Assembly (NCBI RefSeq): GCF_002245895.1
Contig: NZ_NPJZ01000002.1
Location: 372,001-436,000, forward strand
Reading direction: 5' to 3'
Origin: Rhodococcus sp. OK302
GTDB lineage: Bacteria; Actinomycetota; Actinomycetes; Mycobacteriales; Mycobacteriaceae
Length of the DNA: 64,000 nucleotides
A program made the position numbers and the translations under genes. Below are positions 18,477 through 27,011 of the stretch, in pieces. The notes beneath the pieces were generated by a model. The model saw nothing but the letters and a program-made list of their open reading frames with translations, was not told the DNA's origin and ran no database searches. Numbering within the stretch: position 1 is the first letter of the stretch; each line of letters opens with the position of its first letter.

Positions 18477-19934
18477 GGCTGTTCCGGATCCGGAGTGCAT
18501 GAACTCGATTTCCGGTGATCCGAGCAGACACAAGATGTAGAGGCATACAGAGGGTCCTGGGATGTGAGGATGAAGGTTCCTACACCGAATCCGAACACAC
18601 CACAGGACCCATGAACCAGACTACTAACCTCGTCGCCGACACCATCTGCCGAACCGTCGAACTCGGCGTCACCATCACCGGCGCCGCCATCGCCGAACGC
18701 TTCACCCACATCGAATGCAGACCCGTCGAACACGACCCGACGTGCCCGTCCTGCGGCAAACCTGGCCGACTCCGCGACCACGTCACCCGCACCCTCGCCG
18801 ACCTCCCCGTCGTCGGTCATCCCACCCGCCTTCACATCCGGCTACCCCGATTCACCTGCGGCAACGATGCCTGCGAGGTGGCGGTGTTCCGTCAACGCAT
18901 CGACACGGTGGCCGCCTCGAAAGCCTGCACCACCCGCCGGACCGCCGGCTGGATCCTCGGACGCCTCGCCTGCGACAAGATGCCGGTTTCGGCGGTGGCC
19001 ACGGCGTTGGGGTTGAGTTGGGACGTGGTGAACTCCCTCGCCCTGTCCACGGTCCGGCACCTGGTCTACGACCAGCCCGGCCACCTCGACAGAGTTCGGG
19101 TCCTGGGTGTGGACGAACACAAGTGGAAACATGTACGCGGGCAAGGTGATCCGAGCTTTGTGACGGTGATCGTGGACCTGACTCCGGTCATCGACGGTAC
19201 CGGCCCGGCCCGGTTGCTCGACATGGTTCCCGGCCGTTCCGCTGCGGCGCTCAAGGACTGGCTGCGTGAGCGTGATCAGGTGTTTCGGGACCGGGTGAAG
19301 ATCGTGTCGATGGATGGGTTCGCCGGCTACCACTCGGCCGCCAAAGACGTATTGTCGCAGGCCAGGACGGTGATGGATCCCTTCCACGTAGTGCACTTGG
19401 CTGCGGAGAAGTTGACCGTGTGTCGGCAGCGGGTCCAGCAGGTCACGCTCGGTCACCGCGGCCGGTCCGGTGACCCGTTGTACGGCATCAAACGGGTGCT
19501 GCTGACCCGAGAGACGTTGCGTACCGACAAACAGAATGCGCGACTTGAGGCGGTGTTCGCGGACGAGGAACACATCGATGTCGAGGTCACCGAACGCGTC
19601 TACCAGGAACTTGTTGCCGCGTACGATGATTCGGACAAGCGGGCGGGGAAGTTGGCGATGTACAAGGTCCTCAATCGCATCAAATCCGGTGTCCCGAAGG
19701 AACTTGCGGAGTTGGCTCAGCTCGGTCGCAGTCTCTGGAAACGGCGGAAGGAGATCCTGGCCTACTTCGATACCGGTGCATCGAATGGTCCTGTCGAGGC
19801 GATCAACGGCCGGCTCGAGTATCTACGAGGTATCGCGCTGGGTTTCCGCAATCTCGATCACTACATCTTGCGGTCACTGATTCACTCGGGTCAGCTCCGG
19901 GAATCAATCAATGCACTCTAGAAACGGAAGAGCC
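18477..19934 (+). mobile_element. Intact ISL3-family insertion sequence with 8-bp target duplication
   Basis: The element is 1458 bp. Its ends are 24-base imperfect inverted repeats, 18477-18500 and 19911-19934, matching at 19 of 24 positions (both begin GGCT and share GAGTGCAT). The 8 bases just outside each end are identical: GGTTTCCA at 18469-18476 and at 19935-19942, the duplication length expected for ISL3. One full-length transposase lies inside. The intact duplication indicates a simple and fairly recent insertion. Confidence 0.92.
18611..19921 (+). CDS. ISL3-family transposase
   Basis: A 436-aa DD(E/D)-type transposase that fills the IS. It has an N-terminal zinc-finger (CPSCGKPGRLRDH and CGNDACEVAVFRQR, about residues 43-92), a helix-turn-helix region (ACDKMPVSAVATALGLSWDVVNSL) and the catalytic domain: VLGVDEHKW, SMDGFAGY, DPFHVVHLA and the C-terminal SNGPVEAINGRLEYLRGIALGFRNLDHY. 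The ATG at 18611 was chosen because it begins the conserved N-terminus. No frameshift is seen, so it is probably functional. Its stop codon overlaps the right inverted repeat. Confidence 0.93.
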   Translation: MNQTTNLVADTICRTVELGVTITGAAIAERFTHIECRPVEHDPTCPSCGKPGRLRDHVTRTLADLPVVGHPTRLHIRLPRFTCGNDACEVAVFRQRIDTVAASKACTTRRTAGWILGRLACDKMPVSAVATALGLSWDVVNSLALSTVRHLVYDQPGHLDRVRVLGVDEHKWKHVRGQGDPSFVTVIVDLTPVIDGTGPARLLDMVPGRSAAALKDWLRERDQVFRDRVKIVSMDGFAGYHSAAKDVLSQARTVMDPFHVVHLAAEKLTVCRQRVQQVTLGHRGRSGDPLYGIKRVLLTRETLRTDKQNARLEAVFADEEHIDVEVTERVYQELVAAYDDSDKRAGKLAMYKVLNRIKSGVPKELAELAQLGRSLWKRRKEILAYFDTGASNGPVEAINGRLEYLRGIALGFRNLDHYILRSLIHSGQLRESINAL

Positions 19935-19942
19935 GGTTTCCA

Positions 19943-20416
19943 GGGCGCAACAGCAGATCCGGGGATGCGTACGGAACTCGTAAAGACACGACTTAGGTTG
20001 CTGATGGTCGAGCCAACAGCCAACAGGAGCCGCCTTCGGGCAGGCGTCTATCGCCGTGGCGATGCTGCCGGTTTGTGCAAAGCCCTCGACTCTCCGGATC
20101 CCGGAAAGTCGAGGGCGTTTTGCGCCGTCCGCGCTGAGCACACAGCACGGACGGCCCTCTATCCGTGCCGAGTTGCCCCCTCATGACTAACCCCGCGTAT
20201 CCACGCTAGGGTCCCGCGCGTGTTGGGCCCACGGTTTTGCCTAGACCCATTGAAAAGGTGACTAAAGTCCCTTATTGGACAAATCAGTCAGGGCTTCGTG
20301 GCGTGTTGATCCAAAGAGATAGGTACCCATCCACGTACTTTGACGTATGTCTGCAAATCGCTTCGGTGAGACAGTCGAGGAGTGCCTACACAACATGCCG
20401 ATCGGAGGTGAATGCG
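19943..20416. other. Gap with terminator hairpin, otherwise no gene
   Basis: About 470 bases between the ISL3 element and a small coiled-coil gene. Apart from the hairpin at 20082-20116 nothing was recognised. Confidence 0.5.
20082..20120 (+). terminator. Stem-loop terminator
   Basis: Ten-base arms (20082-20091 with 20107-20116), a 15-base loop with additional CCGG pairing, and TTTT right after on the + strand. The gene it once served is not evident, since upstream sequence is interrupted by the ISL3 insertion. Confidence 0.6.
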
Positions 20417-20572
20417 ATGACCACCCTCAAAGATCAACTGGACAATTGTCAGTATCTGCTGGCGCGAGCCCGGATTGCAGGTGACGACGATGCAGTTCGG
20501 CGATTCTCCGAGCGTCGAGAACTGCTGGTTAGGCAACTAGCCAGCCTGAGATCTCACCTGCGCGCGGTGTAG
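20417..20572 (+). CDS. 51-aa coiled-coil protein
   Basis: A short charged helical protein, MTTLKDQLDNCQYLLARARI... ending RRELLVRQLASLRSHLRAV. Leucine spacing suggests a coiled coil over the whole length. It has a strong ribosome site (GGAGGTG) 7 bases before the ATG, which supports real expression. No family is recognised; it could be a toxin/antitoxin-like or cargo gene stranded between two insertion sequences. Confidence 0.6.
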   Translation: MTTLKDQLDNCQYLLARARIAGDDDAVRRFSERRELLVRQLASLRSHLRAV

Positions 20573-20791
20573 GTGGGGAAGGGCCCACCCCGGCGAGTGA
20601 CAACCGGAAGGCGGGCCAGGCGCGGCGGAATCAGCGCACATCGATTCGCCGCAGCAAGAAGTAGGTGCCCAACAGACGGACTGTGCAAACCCGTTGCATC
20701 ATGAAGCCCCAACCTTGCGCGAGGTTGGAATGGTTTTCTGTTAGCGGGGCGTGGTCGGCAAGTGAGGTTCACCCCGAAAAGTGGACAGTGG

Positions 20792-21724
20792 TCACGCGAC
20801 CATCAAGGTCGCGGTCAGTGACTTTTCGTAGTTCGTGGGGCTGAGCATCCCGATCGTGGAGTGCCTACGGCGAGTGTTGTAGATGTGCATCCAGTTGTCA
20901 ACTGCAGCAACTAATTCCGATGCATAGGCGAAAGCGTGTCGGTAGTAGTACTCGTGCTTGAACGTGGACCACAGACTCTCCGCGCCGGCGTTGTCCCAGC
21001 ATATTCCGGTAGCTCCCATCGAACGGCGCAGCCCGTACCGTTCGCACGCCTGCTTCATGATGTCGGCCGTATATTGACTTCCTCTGTCCGAGTGCATGAT
21101 TGTGCCGGCGACATCCCCGCCGCGAGCTGCTACCGCCATGTCCAAGGCTTCGATGACCAGTTCGGTCCGCATGTGATCGGCCACCGACCATCCCAGAACC
21201 TTCTTCGAGTGCTCGTCCTTGATTGCGCACAGGTACATGTCACCTTCACCGCAGGTCAGGTACGTGATGTCGGAAGTCCACACGGCGTCGACGCGGCCCT
21301 GATCGAACCGTCGTTGCACCAGGTCGTCCGGAAAGGAAGCAAACGGGTCGGCGACGGTGGTACGGATTTTGAACGTGCGCGGGCTGATTCCGACGATGCC
21401 GAGTGACCGCATGATCTTCGCGACGGTCTTCTCGGTAATAATCTCCCCGCCGTCGTGAAGTTCGGCGGTGATCCGCGGGGACCCGTACACACCTTTCGAT
21501 TCTCTGTGGATGTCGAGGATCTTCACTTCCAGGTCCGCGCGCCGCTGTTGCCGTTCACCCAATCGTGTTCGGACACTGCGTTCTTGGTGTTTGTAGAAAC
21601 CGGAGGTCGAGACATTGAGGAGTCGCGCCATCCGGTGGATCGCGAAGTTCGCGCACTCCGCAGCGATCAACGTGTAGAGCTCTACTTTTGTTGATGCGCC
21701 GCGAAGTACGCGGACGCTTTTTTC
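20792..21724 (-). CDS. IS3 transposase, orfB (DDE integrase domain)
   Basis: The catalytic half of the IS3 transposase, expressed by -1 frameshifting from orfA. It contains the HTH_21-type region (FAIHRMARLLNVSTSGFYKH...), then the rve integrase core: VWTSDITYL (first Asp), IMHSDRGSQYT (second Asp) and the Glu of NAGAESLWSTFKHEYYY, ending with NTRRRHSTIGMLSPTNYE. The frame is open upstream to 22039 but the part before the shift is a shadow of orfA. The start given is the approximate frameshift point. Confidence 0.9.
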   Translation of the reverse strand, partial: EKSVRVLRGASTKVELYTLIAAECANFAIHRMARLLNVSTSGFYKHQERSVRTRLGERQQRRADLEVKILDIHRESKGVYGSPRITAELHDGGEIITEKTVAKIMRSLGIVGISPRTFKIRTTVADPFASFPDDLVQRRFDQGRVDAVWTSDITYLTCGEGDMYLCAIKDEHSKKVLGWSVADHMRTELVIEALDMAVAARGGDVAGTIMHSDRGSQYTADIMKQACERYGLRRSMGATGICWDNAGAESLWSTFKHEYYYRHAFAYASELVAAVDNWMHIYNTRRRHSTIGMLSPTNYEKSLTATLMVA

Positions 21725-21987
21725 AGGAACGCTATGTCTTTCTCCTGCTCGGAGACCTGCTTGCGCAGTCGTGCCAGTTCGGTACGTTCCGCGGCGGTCA
21801 ACGGTTGATCTCCGGACGTTGCAGCAGCATCGATGCGTCGTCGTTCGTCGGCGACCCACCGCCCGAGCAGATTCTCGCTTAACCCGAGGTCGCGGGCGAC
21901 CTCGGCGATGGTGCGGCCGGTATCGATCACCCGGCGGGCGGCTTCGACCTTGTACTCGGTCGTGAACGACCTGCGCTTGCGGGACAT
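21682..21987 (-). CDS. IS3 transposase, orfA
   Basis: A 101-aa protein with an N-terminal helix-turn-helix (KRRSFTTEYKVEAARRVIDTGRTIAEVARDLGLSENLLGRWV) and a C-terminal leucine-zipper-like coiled coil (ELARLRKQVSEQEKDIAFLKKA). The run A6G about 12 codons before the orfA stop is a canonical -1 slippery sequence of the family and joins orfA to orfB to make the full transposase. Confidence 0.92.
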   Translation of the reverse strand: MSRKRRSFTTEYKVEAARRVIDTGRTIAEVARDLGLSENLLGRWVADERRRIDAAATSGDQPLTAAERTELARLRKQVSEQEKDIAFLKKASAYFAAHQQK

Positions 21988-22299
21988 GAGGACATCCTCC
22001 CAGCGGAACCTTTAGTCCCGCTATCTCGGTGTCCACCATCCGGGGTGAACCTCAAAGGTCTCGATAGGCGGCGGCGTGAAGGACTGTGCCGGTGAAGGTG
22101 TCCAGCCCCTCCAATGCTGGAACATACGGTGTCCCGAATCCGATTGTGGCGGCGACAATTCGCGGAGCAGTGAAACCTGCTCCACAGTCGGAACCACCGG
22201 CTAGGTCGGCGGTGGCGTGCCGATAGTTACCGGACATCGCTGCCGGTGATGGAGGCGATCAAGGCAAGATGACGGCAGTGGCCGTCGCGCGGAGTGCGT

Positions 22300-22548
22300 C
22301 AAGACAGGGCCGAGGGCACACGAACCATCGGCAACGACACCCATGTCGAACGGCTCCGGATCGCTTACCGCGCCGCGAAGCTGATCACCGCCCGTGACAC
22401 CGCCGCAGTCGCGCAGGTTGGTTCCAAGGCCTGAACCCGATCTTGGATGATCGTGCACCCGCACTTCTCCTGCGTGACGGAGATTTAGCCGACGTGGGAC
22501 CTCAGCAGGTGCTTGCTGCTGTACGTCAGTTCGCTGCGATCGGATGAC
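22300..22548 (+). pseudogene. Xre/MbcA/ParS-type antitoxin remnant
   Basis: One frame gives HVERLRIAYRAAKLITARDTAAVAQ, and after a one-base shift near 22420 the match continues WFQGLNPILDDRAPALLLRDGDLADVGPQQVLAAVRQFAAIG, stopping at 22548. This is the layout of the toxin-binding (formerly DUF2384) domain of MbcA/ParS/Xre antitoxins: WF...LNPxLDDRxPxxLLRxGD...V. No RES or MbcT toxin gene follows. The start is lost, perhaps displaced by the IS3 insertion just upstream. Confidence 0.6.
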
Positions 22549-22613
22549 CTCAGTTGGCCGGACTTCCACGTCACTCGGTGCGCTGTCATGCTCCCTCGTT
22601 GACGGTAGACCGT

Positions 22614-23833
22614 ATGAGCATCGTGCAGCGCGTGTACCCCGCCGAGGGCGCCCAGCTCGATGCGCTGACCATGTACTGCGATCACGCTCGATTCGTCTAC
22701 AACGTGGGGTTGGAGCAGCGTTCGTGCTGGACGCTGTCGCGTCGACATTTTCGGCAGAAGATCACCGTTGCCTCGCAGATGCGGGACTTGACCGAAGCTC
22801 GGCGTGAATTCGATTGGCTACGTGCCGGTTCCACGGTCGTGCCGCAAGGTGCGGTGCGCGATCTGGATCTGGCGTCTGTCAACTTCTTGGTCGGCGGAGC
22901 GGGTTTCGAACTTCAAGAAACCGTCAGGCGCCCGGCAGGGATTCGTCGTGCGCGATCCGGTGGTGCGGCGAATCAACCGCCGGTGGGGCGAGATTCTGGT
23001 GCCGAAGGCCGGGTGGGTGCGGTTCCGGATTTCCCGTGCCTGGGCCGACATCTGTGCGGCGACGTCGGCTTGGATCGCATTGTCGAACGGTCGGTGGACG
23101 GTGAGCCTGACGACGCCGCCGGTACCGCGTCGGGAAGCGTCCACCACGGCGGTGGTGAGTATCGATCGGGGTGTGGCGAATTCGATCTCCGCCAGCGACG
23201 GCCGGATGTTTCATGCCCCAGGATTCTTTGCGGGGGAACCGGTTCGGTTCGTGGCCCTGTAACGACGCCTGTCCCGGCAGCAGAAGGGTTCGGCGAACCG
23301 GGACCGTACGAAGGCGAAGTTGGGGCGGTTGCGCCTGCGTCTGGCAGATCGTCGTGGTGACTGGATCGAGCAGACCACGACCGCCCTCGCGGACACATAC
23401 GCGGCGGCGACAGTCGAGAATCTGCCGATCCGGAACATGACCCGGCGGGCGAAGCCGAAGCCGGATCCCGACAACGCCGAGAGCTTTCCCGCCGAACGGT
23501 GGGCGGGCGAAGTCCGGTCTGAACCGGGCGATCCTCGCGTCGTGTTGGGGGAAGTTCGCGCAGCGTCTCGACCACAAGATGTCGGTCATCGCGGTTCCGG
23601 CCGCGTACACGTCCCAGGAGTGCTCGAACTGTGGTCATATCTGCCCGGAGAATCGCGAGAGTCAAGCGGTTTTCCGGTGTCAGGGCTGCGGTTTCGAGCA
23701 TCATGCGGATATCAATGCTGCGATCAATATTCGTGATCGTGGGTTCAATCTCGAATATCAACCCGGGGGCATTCTGGGGGATCGGGTGCGTCAGTCATGG
23801 AAACGTGCCGCACCAACCGTCTTGGCAGCGTGA
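22614..23833 (+). pseudogene. TnpB (IS200/IS605 OrfB, Cas12-ancestor nuclease) pseudogene
   Basis: The RNA-guided nuclease TnpB is readable almost end to end but broken. It begins MSIVQRVYPAEGAQLDALTMYCDHARFVYN at 22614. A frameshift near 22890 leads to GARQGFVVRDPVVRRINRRWGEILVPKAGWVRFRISRAW and the RuvC-I motif VSIDRGVAN. A CAA-to-TAA type nonsense codon is at about 23260 (VRFVAL*RRLSRQQKGS). Next come the RuvC-II Glu (ATVENLPIRNM), another frameshift near 23505, the zinc ribbon CSNCGH...CQGCGFEHHAD and RuvC-III Asp, ending at 23833. No TnpA gene is seen. Confidence 0.88.
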
Positions 23834-23876
23834 GCTGTCGGGGAATCCTCGTCCGTGAGGGCGTGGAGGATGTCAA

Positions 23877-24071
23877 CTAATCGAACCGAGACGGCACGAC
23901 CTTTGCGGTACGGAACGCATCGTCGATCCGAGGCGGTGCAAGCTTCTCGCCTGTTAACCCTTCGACAACGGCCGCCAAGTCCATATCCGTGAGAACTTGT
24001 GCGCGCTTCGTTGCTTGTCGTGCGGCCATCTCCACCTTGAATCGCTCACGCGGAGTGTTGTTCTCGCGCAT
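23877..24071 (-). CDS. Small hypothetical protein (64 aa)
   Basis: Reads MRENNTPRERFKVEMAARQA... to IDDAFRTAKVVPSRFD; hydrophilic and basic at the N-terminus. GAGAGG lies 8 bases before the ATG. It follows a second hypothetical gene by 11 bases on the same strand and is at the far end of the sugar-catabolic cluster. No family recognised. Confidence 0.5.
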   Translation of the reverse strand: MRENNTPRERFKVEMAARQATKRAQVLTDMDLAAVVEGLTGEKLAPPRIDDAFRTAKVVPSRFD

Positions 24072-24082
24072 CTACATGCCTC

Positions 24083-24418
24083 TCACTCGATTGGAAAGTA
24101 TCGGAGTGTCAGTTCGGTGACACTGCAGCCATCCTTGAGTTGTCGAACTTTGATCGGGAGATTGCCTTCTGTGGACGAGATTTCGACGATGCTGCCCCTC
24201 TCCCGCGTAGGTGCTGGATCGCTGGTTTGGAGCAGCGGTGACCTCAGGTGCCACCCAGGCGAATCGAGAATGTGACGGGGTTCAGACAACACCCATTCTG
24301 ACGATTGCTTCTGCCGTGACAGACGTTCTAGGAATGTCCGGCCATTACCACAGCCGAACAGTACTCGCGCAGGACGACTTCCACGTCCAGCGAGTGTGAG
24401 GGCTGATGAATTCAGCAT
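24083..24418 (-). CDS. Hypothetical protein (111 aa)
   Basis: The frame MLNSSALTLAGRGSRPARVLF... ends STEGNLPIKVRQLKDGCSVTELTLRYFPIE. The C-terminal 40 residues have amphipathic beta-strand character and look coding; the N-terminus is less certain, as the frame stays open upstream into the FAH gene's antisense reading. It would be in the same transcript, 50 bases after the FAH-family gene. No family recognised. Confidence 0.35.
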   Translation of the reverse strand: MLNSSALTLAGRGSRPARVLFGCGNGRTFLERLSRQKQSSEWVLSEPRHILDSPGWHLRSPLLQTSDPAPTRERGSIVEISSTEGNLPIKVRQLKDGCSVTELTLRYFPIE

Positions 24419-24468
24419 GACGCGCACCGGAAACCCTGCTATGTGATTTCGCTCCGAAAGGCCGTTGA

Positions 24469-25320
24469 TTATCGCGCGAACGCGACCACATTCTGGCGTT
24501 GCTGACCGAGACCCTCGATTTCCAGGTCGATGACATCGCCGGCCTGCAAGTACGGATAGCGCCCGGACAGTGCGACGCCCTGCGGAGTACCAGTCAGCAT
24601 CACGTCGCCGGGGGCGAGTAGTACGTGCCAACTGAGGTGCACAATGAGGTCGGAAACAGAGAAAATCATGTCTTTCGTGCTCGAATCCTGACGAGCTTCT
24701 CCGTTTACCCAGGAACGAAGCGCAAGGTTCTGTGGATCGATTTCCCAGGCTGGGCGTAGGACGGGGCCGAGTGGGCAGAAAGTCTCTGCGGATTTTCCCT
24801 TGGACCACTGTCCTCCTGAGTGCTCAATTTGAGATGCGCGTTCGGATAGGTCGTTGGCGATGAGGTACCCAGCGACGTAGTCGATGGCATCATCACCTTC
24901 CTGCAAATAGCGCGGTGTTTTCTTGATGACTACACCGAGCTCTACTTCCCAGTCCGAGCGTTCGGAACCTAGCGGGAGAACGACGTCGTCATCGGGTCCC
25001 ACGGCGCAACCCGGGTGTTTGTAGAACAGCACGGGTGTGGTCGGTGGTTCGGAACCCGATTCGGCTGCGTGCGCTGCGTAGTTCATTCCGATGCAACTGA
25101 TGGCTTGTGGCCTGGCGATCGGCGTACCTATGCGTTGGCCGGCGATTTCGAGGGGCCGAAGCTGTCCGTCGAGATATGCGTCATGGGCGCGTTTTAACCC
25201 GTCTTGTTCAAGAAAGGGGCCGTCGATGTCGTGTGTGAGGGTGCTGAGGTCATAGGTGTTTCCTTCGATGCGAACGGCGGGTCGCTCGGATCCCTTGGCG
25301 CCGTAGCGGATGAATTCCAT
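24469..25320 (-). CDS. Fumarylacetoacetate hydrolase-family protein
   Basis: A 283-aa FAH-fold C-C bond hydrolase. The core motif runs ISCIGMNYAAHAAESG...PVLFYKHPGCAVGPDDDVVLP (residues about 74-119), then the metal ligands in WEVELGVVI, and GYLIANDLSERASQ, TGTPQGVALSGRYPYLQAGDVIDLEIEGLG. In the setting of a rhamnosidase, sugar dehydrogenases and an IclR regulator it is a good candidate for a 2,4-diketo-3-deoxy-sugar-acid hydrolase, which would give pyruvate and L-lactate from L-rhamnonate or L-fuconate intermediates. That role is inference. It is 30 bases downstream of the IclR gene. Confidence 0.85.
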   Translation of the reverse strand: MEFIRYGAKGSERPAVRIEGNTYDLSTLTHDIDGPFLEQDGLKRAHDAYLDGQLRPLEIAGQRIGTPIARPQAISCIGMNYAAHAAESGSEPPTTPVLFYKHPGCAVGPDDDVVLPLGSERSDWEVELGVVIKKTPRYLQEGDDAIDYVAGYLIANDLSERASQIEHSGGQWSKGKSAETFCPLGPVLRPAWEIDPQNLALRSWVNGEARQDSSTKDMIFSVSDLIVHLSWHVLLAPGDVMLTGTPQGVALSGRYPYLQAGDVIDLEIEGLGQQRQNVVAFAR

Positions 25321-25350
25321 TGAAATGCTCCTGATGTATTGGTCTCGTGA

Positions 25351-26115
25351 TCAGCCACTGTGGTGGCCCAAGCGTGCGGAGATGGCTCTTGCTTGCCGAA
25401 GTACGGCGGGGGTTATTCCTTGTAGCATGCTGGCGGATTTTCGGATTTCGGGTAGCGACAAGCTGATAGCGGCCTGAATGGAACCATCCGGGCCGTAAAT
25501 CGGTGCGGCGACGCAGTAAACGCCGGGCGTGTATTCGGAGTCGTCGGTGGCGTATCCGTTCTCCCGGACCAGCCTGACAATGGATATCAACTGCTCGAGG
25601 CTGGTGATACTCGTGGGCGTGTATGGAAGGAATCGGATCTTTCGAAATCGTTGCCGCAGTTCGGCTTCGGTGAGGCCGCTGAGTAGTGCCTTGCCAATGC
25701 CGGTTGCATGAGCAGGAAGTCGGACTCCGACCCTCGATTCGAGTCTCAGCTGTTGGTCTGGATCGACCTTGCCGATGTAGACATTGTCGGCTCCGTCCAA
25801 CACTGCCAATTGAACTGTTTCATTGAACTCGTCGCGCAAGGCTTCCATGAACGGTCGGGCAGACTGATCGATATCACCGACAATCAGGTAGCCCTGAGCT
25901 GCCTGCCAGAGGCGAATACCTATGCGGTATCGGCGGCTTAATGGGTCCTGTGTGAGAAAACCTCGGGACTCCATTGTGGTCAGGAGTGAATGTGCGCTGC
26001 TTTTTGGCAGTTCGAGTTCATTGCAGATCTCGGTCAGTGTCAGTCCTGAAGGATGATCTGTGAGTAACTCGAAGGTTCGCAATACTCGATCTGCCGATTT
26101 GACCGCATCCGCCAT
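25351..26115 (-). CDS. IclR-family transcriptional regulator
   Basis: A 254-aa regulator: N-terminal winged helix (SADRVLRTFELLTDHPSGLTLTEICNELELPKSSAHSLLTTMESRGFL) and a C-terminal GAF-like effector domain (VGVRLPAHATGIGKALLSGLTEAEL...). It probably binds a sugar-acid intermediate and controls the whole leftward cluster. It lies between the beta-lactamase-fold gene (104-base gap) and the FAH gene (30-base gap), so it may be transcribed with the FAH gene from its own promoter. Confidence 0.92.
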   Translation of the reverse strand: MADAVKSADRVLRTFELLTDHPSGLTLTEICNELELPKSSAHSLLTTMESRGFLTQDPLSRRYRIGIRLWQAAQGYLIVGDIDQSARPFMEALRDEFNETVQLAVLDGADNVYIGKVDPDQQLRLESRVGVRLPAHATGIGKALLSGLTEAELRQRFRKIRFLPYTPTSITSLEQLISIVRLVRENGYATDDSEYTPGVYCVAAPIYGPDGSIQAAISLSLPEIRKSASMLQGITPAVLRQARAISARLGHHSG

Positions 26116-26219
26116 GACAACCCCCTGGGACTCTTCGGAAAAGCGATGGTTGTGTCTGAAAGTACAGAAGGTGTGGCATGGCCGATCCGAGTTTCAGTCA
26201 GCGATTTCTCACATTGAAC

Positions 26220-27011
26220 CTAACTTTGCGATTCGGGCTTTTCAGCGACCACTCCGTGGGGATAGCGGAGCAGCTGACCTGAGTCGTAGAGTGTGAGCGC
26301 GTGATCGGCGGTGGTGCGGATTCGCTGATGTGCAGCCATGGCTTCGTATATGTTTTCGCAGATCCCGATCGGGTGGTTCTCACGTAGATTTCGCTCCGTG
26401 AAATACGCATCGGTAATTGTGACCAGGCCGGCGTTCGTATCAATTTCCACGGCAATCGACGCTCGATGATGCGAACCCGCCCACCACGTTCGAAACCCGG
26501 GAACAATCTCGTCTTCATCTGCCAGCAGACGTACCCGATCCCAGGCGTCATGGGTGAGATAGCTCAGGACCTCTGGTGGAATCGATGTCCAGCGGTTGTC
26601 GTGAGGGTGGGTATGGGAACTGTGGAAATGCTGCCAGCCTCGCTCTGACAGGCAAATCTGTGCATTGGCGAACTGATTGACATTCGATGTGGTGTACAGC
26701 TGCAATGGCGTGAGCAGCACATGTGTGATGTCAGCAGTGGACAAACCAAGGCGTTCGAGTTGTTCAGGTAGCCACATGCCCGGCTCGCGTGTGAATGCGG
26801 CTCGTTCGCCGAGAAGTTTCGCCCATCCCTCATTCATGGGTGCCAAATCTCGAGCCGGGCCTGTGCCTACCAGCGCCCGCACTCCTTCACCTTCGATAAG
26901 GAAGGCTTGAAATGCCAGGCGATACCAGTTGTCCCAATCGGACATCCAGTAGACCTCGGGTCCCGGCACTTCGCCGTCGCCCAAGTGGATGATGCGTACT
27001 CCGAACGTCAC
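26220..27011 (-). CDS. Metallo-beta-lactamase-fold protein with altered metal motif
   Basis: A 263-aa protein with the layout of MBL-fold lactonases: N-terminal beta strands with LIEGEGVRALVGTGP, then ITHVLLTPLQLYTTSNVNQF where the family normally has LTHxHxDHxGN, then ANAQICLSERGWQHF. The three ligands of the HxHxDH motif are replaced, so a typical dinuclear zinc site cannot form there; later His and Asp residues (HTHPHDNRW, GSHHRAS, DAYF) remain. It starts at GTG 27011, overlapping the stop of the dehydrogenase gene (GTGA). A lactonase role in the sugar route is plausible by position but not by active site. Confidence 0.75.
   Translation of the reverse strand: MTFGVRIIHLGDGEVPGPEVYWMSDWDNWYRLAFQAFLIEGEGVRALVGTGPARDLAPMNEGWAKLLGERAAFTREPGMWLPEQLERLGLSTADITHVLLTPLQLYTTSNVNQFANAQICLSERGWQHFHSSHTHPHDNRWTSIPPEVLSYLTHDAWDRVRLLADEDEIVPGFRTWWAGSHHRASIAVEIDTNAGLVTITDAYFTERNLRENHPIGICENIYEAMAAHQRIRTTADHALTLYDSGQLLRYPHGVVAEKPESQS

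Larger units (their letters stand above)
20763..22054 (-). mobile_element. Intact IS3-family insertion sequence
   Basis: The element is 1292 bp. Its ends are 24-base inverted repeats, 20763-20786 and 22031-22054, matching at 21 of 24 positions and both starting TGAGGTTCACCCCG inward. The flanking triplet AAG is present on both sides (20760-20762 and 22055-22057), consistent with a 3-bp IS3 target duplication. Two overlapping reading frames, orfA and orfB, with a slippery A-run between them encode the transposase. Confidence 0.9.
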
